Shown here: positions 59,569 to 64,000 of the stretch, in pieces
Position numbering within the stretch: position 1 is the first letter of the stretch
Layout of the letters: the number at the start of each line of letters is the position of its first letter
Origin: Rhodococcus sp. IEGM 1409
Lineage (GTDB): Bacteria > Actinomycetota > Actinomycetes > Mycobacteriales > Mycobacteriaceae
Length of the DNA: 64,000 nucleotides
Assembly: GCF_030056735.1 (NCBI RefSeq)
Contig: NZ_JASHKN010000004.1
Coordinates: 153,412-217,411, forward strand
Reading direction: 5' to 3'
The notes under the pieces: model-generated
What the model saw: the letters and a program-made list of their open reading frames with translations, nothing else
Database searches by the model: none
Told to the model about the DNA's origin: nothing
Position numbers and translations under genes: made by a program

Positions 59569-60780
59569 GTGGCAGTTCAGACGCTGAAGGATCTGCTGGA
59601 CGCTGGGGTCGAGGGTCGCACCGTACTGGTGCGTTCCGACCTCAATGTTCCGTTGGATGGCGGAGAAATCACGGACCCGGGCCGCATCGTCGCGTCCGCT
59701 CCCACCCTGCGGGCACTTGCCGAGGGTGGAGCGAAGGTCATCGTGACCGCGCACCTCGGGCGCCCCGACGGTCAGCCCGATCCCAAGTTCTCCCTCGCAC
59801 CGGTTGCTGCGAAGTTGGCCGAAATCCTCGGTCGCAACGTGCAGCTAGCCGGTGACGTCGTGGGACAGGACGCGCTGGCTCGTTCCGAAGGACTCACCGA
59901 CGGTGACGTCCTGATGCTCGAGAACATCCGTTTCGACCCTCGCGAGACCAGCAAGGACGAAGCCGAGCGGGTCAAGCTCGCCAAGGCTCTCGTCGAGCTG
60001 GTCGGTGACGACGGCGCATTCGTCTCCGACGGATTCGGTGTTGTTCACCGTAAGCAGGCGTCGGTCTTCGACGTCGCGAAGCTGCTCCCGCACTACGCGG
60101 GTTACCTGGTCGGCGCCGAGGTGGAGGTGCTCGCCAAGCTCACTCAGGACGCAGCGCGTCCGTACGCGGTGGTGCTCGGCGGCTCCAAGGTCTCGGACAA
60201 GCTGGCCGTCATCGAGGCACTGGCACCGAAGGTCGACACTCTGGTGATCGGCGGCGGAATGTTCTACACGTTCCTCGCGGCTCAGGGTGTGTCCGTGGGC
60301 AATTCGCTGTGCGAAGAGTCCATGATCGGGACCTGCAAGGATCTTCTCGACCGGTACGCCGACGTCATCCACATCCCTCAGGATGTTGTTGTCGCGGACT
60401 CCTTCTCGGCGGATGCCGAGTCGAAGATCGTTCCGTTCGACGAGATTCCCGACGGCTGGATGGGTCTGGACATCGGACCGGAGTCGGTCAAGCGCTTTGC
60501 CGCGATCCTGACCGGCGCCAAGACCGTGTTCTGGAACGGCCCGATGGGCGTGTTCGAGTTCCCGAAGTTCGAGGCAGGCACCCGCGGTGTCGCCGAGGCA
60601 ATCGTGGAGGCAACCGAGAAGGGCGCCTTCAGCGTCGTCGGCGGCGGCGACTCCGCAGCAGCCGTTCGTCAGCTCGGTATCCCGGACGAGGGCTTCTCGC
60701 ACATTTCCACCGGTGGTGGCGCTTCCCTCGAGTACCTCGAGGGCAAAGAGCTGCCCGGCATCGCAGTACTGGAAGGCTGA
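59569..60780 (+). CDS. pgk: Phosphoglycerate kinase
   Basis: A 403-aa two-lobed kinase forming ATP and 3-phosphoglycerate. [15 protein letters not shown] (substrate Arg/Asp), [30 protein letters not shown], ending with the nucleotide-binding [13 protein letters not shown] and [23 protein letters not shown] 59569, 17 bp after gap, with GGAG upstream; the N-terminus [19 protein letters not shown] fits homologues. Confidence 0.97.
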   Translation: MAVQTLKDLLDAGVEGRTVLVRSDLNVPLDGGEITDPGRIVASAPTLRALAEGGAKVIVTAHLGRPDGQPDPKFSLAPVAAKLAEILGRNVQLAGDVVGQDALARSEGLTDGDVLMLENIRFDPRETSKDEAERVKLAKALVELVGDDGAFVSDGFGVVHRKQASVFDVAKLLPHYAGYLVGAEVEVLAKLTQDAARPYAVVLGGSKVSDKLAVIEALAPKVDTLVIGGGMFYTFLAAQGVSVGNSLCEESMIGTCKDLLDRYADVIHIPQDVVVADSFSADAESKIVPFDEIPDGWMGLDIGPESVKRFAAILTGAKTVFWNGPMGVFEFPKFEAGTRGVAEAIVEATEKGAFSVVGGGDSAAAVRQLGIPDEGFSHISTGGGASLEYLEGKELPGIAVLEG

Positions 60781-60786
60781 TCCGAC

Positions 60787-61572
60787 ATGGCACGTAAGCC
60801 GTTGATCGCCGGCAACTGGAAGATGAATCTGAACCACCTCGAGGCCATCGCTCTGGTGCAGAAGATCGCTTTCTCCTTGCCTGCGAAGTACTTCGACAAA
60901 GTGGACGTCACGGTTATCCCGCCGTTCACCGACATCCGAAGCGTCCAGACGCTGATCGAGGGCGACAAGCTCCTCCTCACGTACGGCGCGCAGGATGTCT
61001 CGGCTCAGGACTCGGGTGCGTTCACGGGTGAGATCAGCGGCTCCATGCTGGCCAAGCTCGGATGCACCTTCGTCGTGGTCGGCCACTCGGAGCGTCGCAC
61101 CCTTCACGGTGAGACCAACGAGACCGTCCTCGCGAAGACCAAGGCCGCCCTCGAGAACGGCCTCACGCCGATCGTGTGCATCGGTGAAGGCCTCGAGATC
61201 CGCGAAGCGGGCGATCACGTCGCCTACAACGTCGACCAGCTCAAGGGTTCGTTGGCGGGCCTGAGCGCGGAGGAGATCTCCAAGATCGTCATCGCGTACG
61301 AGCCTGTCTGGGCCATCGGCACCGGCCGTGTCGCTTCTGCCGCAGATGCACAGGAAGTGTGCGCTGCGGTGCGAGCAACAGTCGGCGAACTTGCCGACGC
61401 CGAGGTCGCGGCCGGCGTTCGCGTCCTGTACGGCGGTAGCGTCAGCTCCAAGAACGTCGGAGAGATCGTCGGCCAGACCGACGTCGACGGTGCTCTTGTC
61501 GGCGGTGCGTCACTCAAGGCTGACGAGTTCGCGACACTGTCTGCGATCGCTGCAGGCGGTCCACTCCCGTGA
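60787..61572 (+). CDS. tpiA: Triosephosphate isomerase
   Basis: A 261-aa TIM barrel. [12 protein letters not shown] holds the catalytic Lys, VVVGHSERR the catalytic His, [15 protein letters not shown] the Glu and loop 6, and [15 protein letters not shown] the phosphate site. ATG 60787, 6 bp after pgk. The operon ends at the strong hairpin 61609-61651. Confidence 0.98.
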   Translation: MARKPLIAGNWKMNLNHLEAIALVQKIAFSLPAKYFDKVDVTVIPPFTDIRSVQTLIEGDKLLLTYGAQDVSAQDSGAFTGEISGSMLAKLGCTFVVVGHSERRTLHGETNETVLAKTKAALENGLTPIVCIGEGLEIREAGDHVAYNVDQLKGSLAGLSAEEISKIVIAYEPVWAIGTGRVASAADAQEVCAAVRATVGELADAEVAAGVRVLYGGSVSSKNVGEIVGQTDVDGALVGGASLKADEFATLSAIAAGGPLP

Positions 61573-61608
61573 TGTGATCGGGTAGTGAGCTGAAACTGTG
61601 GGACACTG

Positions 61609-61651
61609 AAACTGCGGGCGTGTGACCGAGTAGGTCACACGCCCGCAGTTT
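61609..61651. terminator. Bidirectional terminator after tpiA
   Basis: A perfect 19-bp stem (AAACTGCGGGCGTGTGACC at 61609-61627 and its complement 61633-61651) with a 5-nt GAGTA loop, then TT. It lies between convergent tpiA and the phosphatase gene. Confidence 0.9.
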
Positions 61652-61663
61652 TCTGTTCGCGAG

Positions 61664-62434
61664 TCAGCTCACGAGTTTGGTTTCCAAAGCGCCGACGAGC
61701 TCGGGAGCAAGCTCCAACCCGGCGGTCAGATAGTTCTCGACGGTCCCGTAGTGGTGGTCCACCTGTTCGAAGGCAGCGCCCAGGTAACTCGCGTCGACGG
61801 AAAGTAGCAATCGGATCACCTCGCCCTTGTCTGCATCTGTGGCGGCGGCGATCTTCGCGACTGTTGCATCGATGTACTCGGCCGAGTACGTATTCGTGAG
61901 CAGGTAGTCCGCCGTGATCGTTTCGCGCGGTACACCGGCGAGTGTCTGCAGTAGTGCTGCCGCCCAACCTGTTCGGTCCTTGCCCGCCGTGCAGTGGAAG
62001 AGTTGCGGCCCGTCGGTGGTCGCCAGGGCGGCGAACAACTGCGAGAATCCGTTCCGAGTGACGGGGTCCGCGACAAAACTGCGATTGATGTTCTGCATGA
62101 AAGCTGTTGCAGCGTCAGCTGTTCGGAGAGCCATTGCTTCGGCGTGGATGTTCCCGGACAGGATGGGAATGTGGGCGTACATCGCCGGTACTGGCACGAT
62201 GTCGGGTGTTTCGTTCGCTTCGGTTTCGGATCGCACGTCGTAGACGGCGGTCAGCCCCAGCGATTCCACGATTGCGAGATCCTCGGGCGAGGGCGTCAGC
62301 ACGTTTGCGCGGTAGAAGACTCCCCGGTTCATCGCCTGTCCGCTGGTCGTGACGTACCCGGGGCCGGCCACATCGCGGAAGTTGTGAATCGAAGCCAGAC
62401 GTGGAGTATCGGGTAGGGCAGTGTCGGAAAGCAT
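61664..62434 (-). CDS. Tyrosine/serine protein phosphatase (PtpB-like, Y_phosphatase3)
   Basis: About 256 aa. The catalytic P-loop is LFHCTAGKDRTGWAAALL (Cys-x5-Arg, with Cys near residue 145). The N-terminus NFRDVAGPGYVTTSGQAMNRGVFYRA is typical of the family containing M. tuberculosis PtpB, and VYDVRSETEANETPD holds further conserved acid/Arg residues. Homologues act on phosphotyrosine and sometimes phosphoinositides. I chose ATG 62434 (GAAAGG 8 nt upstream) over a start 11 codons earlier. No secretion signal. Lies alone between tpiA and secG. Confidence 0.88.
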   Translation of the reverse strand: MLSDTALPDTPRLASIHNFRDVAGPGYVTTSGQAMNRGVFYRANVLTPSPEDLAIVESLGLTAVYDVRSETEANETPDIVPVPAMYAHIPILSGNIHAEAMALRTADAATAFMQNINRSFVADPVTRNGFSQLFAALATTDGPQLFHCTAGKDRTGWAAALLQTLAGVPRETITADYLLTNTYSAEYIDATVAKIAAATDADKGEVIRLLLSVDASYLGAAFEQVDHHYGTVENYLTAGLELAPELVGALETKLVS

Positions 62435-62643
62435 GGAGCGGGCCTTTCGGAGGTAGAGTCGCGTCAACTGAAAAACTACTGAATCGGTATCTCGACAGTG
62501 TGATCGATGCCACTGACCAAGAGTCGTGCCTGGCCGGGTGCAGAGGTGTGTGCAAGGCGGGTATGTGGTCAGGCTATCTGTCCGCGCCTGTATGGTGTTA
62601 TCGGTTGTAGTTGTCCCTATTGGATTGGTGGACGTAGACAGAC

Positions 62644-62877
62644 ATGAAACTGTTCCTGGATATCCTGCTGGTCATCACCAGCTTGCTCCTCATCGCCTTG
62701 GTGCTCTTGCACCGCGGTAAGGGCGGCGGTTTGTCGAGTCTGTTCGGTGGCGGTGTCCAGTCCAGCCTGTCCGGATCGACTGTTGTCGAGAAGAACCTCG
62801 ACCGGTTGACGGTCTTCACCGCGTTGATCTGGCTCATCTCGATCGTCGGCATCGGCCTGGAGATCAAGTTCGCCTGA
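62644..62877 (+). CDS. secG: Protein-export membrane protein SecG
   Basis: A 77-aa translocon subunit with two transmembrane helices (residues 2-22, KLFLDILLVITSLLLIALVL, and 53-73, LTVFTALIWLISIVGIGLEI) joined by the Gly-rich loop HRGKGGGLSSLFGGG, the family signature. ATG start. The order tpiA-secG-ppc is typical of actinobacteria. A hairpin terminator follows. Confidence 0.95.
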   Translation: MKLFLDILLVITSLLLIALVLLHRGKGGGLSSLFGGGVQSSLSGSTVVEKNLDRLTVFTALIWLISIVGIGLEIKFA

Positions 62878-62931
62878 ATCTCGGCTCATGTTGCACAGCT
62901 GGTAATTTTTCACTCACGAATTTCAGACACG

Positions 62932-62963
62932 GAACCCCGCCTATCGAGCGGGGTTCTTTGTTT
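62932..62963 (+). terminator. Rho-independent terminator after secG
   Basis: A 9-bp stem GAACCCCGC (62932-62940) / GCGGGGTTC (62948-62956) with a 7-nt loop, followed by TTTGTTT. It lies 54 bp after the secG stop. Confidence 0.88.
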
Positions 62964-62980
62964 CGGTCGATAATTGTGTG

Positions 62981-64000
62981 ATGACTGAAACCGCGTCGCA
63001 TCGAGAAACACCGCGAGAGGCCACCGAGCCGCTGCGCGAAGACATCCGGCTTCTCGGCGGAATACTCGGACAAATAGTGCGAGAGCAAGCCGGCGACAAT
63101 GTTTTCGATCTGGTCGAGCGAGCCCGTGTCGAGTCGTTCCGAGTCCGTCGGTCGGAGATCGACCGCGCAGAGCTGGTGTCACTGTTCGCCGAAATCAGTA
63201 CGGACGACGCCATTCCCGTCATCCGTGCGTTCAGTCACTTCGCGCTGCTCGCCAACCTGGCCGAGGACATCCACCGCGAGCGTCGACGGGCCATCCACGT
63301 CAACGCGGGTGAACCGCCCCGAGACAGCACTCTCGCGGCCACGTACACCAAACTCGATGCAGCCGATATCGACTCGGCCACCGTCGCAGAAGCGTTGCGG
63401 GGCGCCCTGGTCTCACCCGTCATCACTGCTCACCCGACGGAGACTCGACGCCGCACGGTGTTCGAGACGCAGAGTCGAATCACCGAGTTGATGCGATACC
63501 GCGAGCGCACGGCGCTGAGTGTCGCCGAAACCGCTGACGTCGATCTGCAATTGCGCCGTCAGATCCTGACCCTGTGGCAGACGGCTCTGATCCGACTCAG
63601 CCGCCTCCGTATCCAGGACGAAATCGAGGTAGGCCTGCGCTACTACGATGCGGCGTTGTTCGAGGTTATTCCGAAGATCAATGCGGAGGTCCGCAAAGCT
63701 CTGCGCGCGCGTTGGCCGGAAGCAGGTCTCCTGCCGGAACCGATCCTGAGGCCGGGTTCGTGGATCGGCGGTGACCGGGACGGCAATCCGTATGTGACCG
63801 GCGAAATCGTCCAGCGTGCCACTTCGCGCGCTGCCGCAACTGCTCTCGAGCATCATCTCGAGGAACTCGAACATCTCGAGCGTGAGCTGTCGATGTCGGC
63901 GCGGCTGGTGTCCGTCACGCCCGAACTCGATCTGCTGGCGTCCACTTCCGGCGACGATTCGGCATTCCGGGCCGACGAGCCGTACCGTCGCGCGATTCGC
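62981..64000 (+). CDS. ppc: Phosphoenolpyruvate carboxylase, N-terminal part (runs off the window)
   Basis: 340 codons are visible from ATG 62981 to the window end, all open. [20 protein letters not shown] is the usual N-terminal helix, [17 protein letters not shown] carries the catalytic His (about residue 150), and [16 protein letters not shown] is the second conserved block (about 265). Full-length enzymes have ~930 residues, so roughly a third is here. It makes oxaloacetate from PEP for the TCA cycle. It is separated from secG by a terminator, so it is a separate unit. Confidence 0.97.
   Translation, partial: MTETASHRETPREATEPLREDIRLLGGILGQIVREQAGDNVFDLVERARVESFRVRRSEIDRAELVSLFAEISTDDAIPVIRAFSHFALLANLAEDIHRERRRAIHVNAGEPPRDSTLAATYTKLDAADIDSATVAEALRGALVSPVITAHPTETRRRTVFETQSRITELMRYRERTALSVAETADVDLQLRRQILTLWQTALIRLSRLRIQDEIEVGLRYYDAALFEVIPKINAEVRKALRARWPEAGLLPEPILRPGSWIGGDRDGNPYVTGEIVQRATSRAAATALEHHLEELEHLERELSMSARLVSVTPELDLLASTSGDDSAFRADEPYRRAIR

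Noticed and set aside
60031-60060. Unusual [10 protein letters not shown] in Pgk instead of FGAAHRAHAS
   Set aside because: From memory, mycobacterial Pgk has the same variant, so it is lineage-typical rather than odd.

Overview
The window looks like ordinary chromosome from a high-GC actinobacterium of the mycolic-acid group, most probably Rhodococcus (R. erythropolis/qingshengii type). The grounds are frequent GTG starts, 1-11 bp gene overlaps, many genes that appear to be transcribed without a leader, actinobacterial markers (mihF, whiA, a PriA without helicase motifs, the B-4DMT membrane protein, mycobacterial-type RibBA and WhiA) and gene order. The species assignment is inference; no 16S or database search was possible.

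Layout. 1-6.6 kb is the accessory part: the start of an MFS exporter gene with its TetR regulator, a YjdM/PhnA-type zinc-ribbon protein, a frame-disrupted siderophore-binding protein gene, DUF1622 and DUF2252 proteins, an ArsR-type regulator with an SRPBCC partner behind a 62-bp interrupted palindrome, and a membrane-anchored zinc metallopeptidase. 6.7-18.4 kb is housekeeping: aspS, a DUF389 membrane protein, an APH-like kinase, rarA, then alaS-ruvX-mltG-aroE closely packed. 18.4-26.4 kb holds a prepilin-type peptidase, a secreted serine protease, the shikimate cluster aroC-aroK-aroB-aroQ, a B-4DMT membrane protein, and pepQ-efp-nusB. 26.4-36.7 kb is the pyrimidine operon pyrR-pyrB-pyrC-(PH-like protein)-carA-carB-pyrF followed by a GT87 glycosyltransferase; a PyrR-binding RNA element overlaps the pyrR translation start region. 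36.7-43.1 kb carries mihF-gmk-rpoZ-coaBC, metK and priA. 43.1-45.4 kb is a small insert with a PadR regulator, a secreted lipase and a 68-aa protein. 45.6-53.2 kb carries fmt-rsmB, a YjbR protein, rpe and the riboflavin genes ribD-ribE-ribBA-ribH plus a PH-domain protein. 53.2-64 kb carries uvrC-rapZ-yvcK-whiA, then gap-pgk-tpiA, a protein phosphatase, secG and the start of ppc.

How the genes work together: the region concentrates aromatic-precursor, pyrimidine and riboflavin synthesis, triose-phosphate glycolysis, and translation/replication functions. As remembered from the M. tuberculosis map, it joins two blocks that are separate there (aspS...nusB and pyrR...secG). The joint is the 206-bp nusB-pyrR gap, which contains an unusual nested repeat structure.

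I did not find a convincing new multi-gene system. The most interesting leads are: (i) eight genes with a -10-like hexamer exactly 6-7 nt before the start codon (leaderless transcription); (ii) a DUF2252 protein whose kinase-like motifs occur in permuted order; (iii) the 62-bp palindrome before the ArsR-SRPBCC pair; (iv) the 106-bp nested repeat element at the nusB/pyrR junction; (v) an unexplained structured 369-bp leader before mihF; (vi) a palindrome in the metK promoter region. No tRNA, rRNA, CRISPR array, insertion sequence or prophage was seen.
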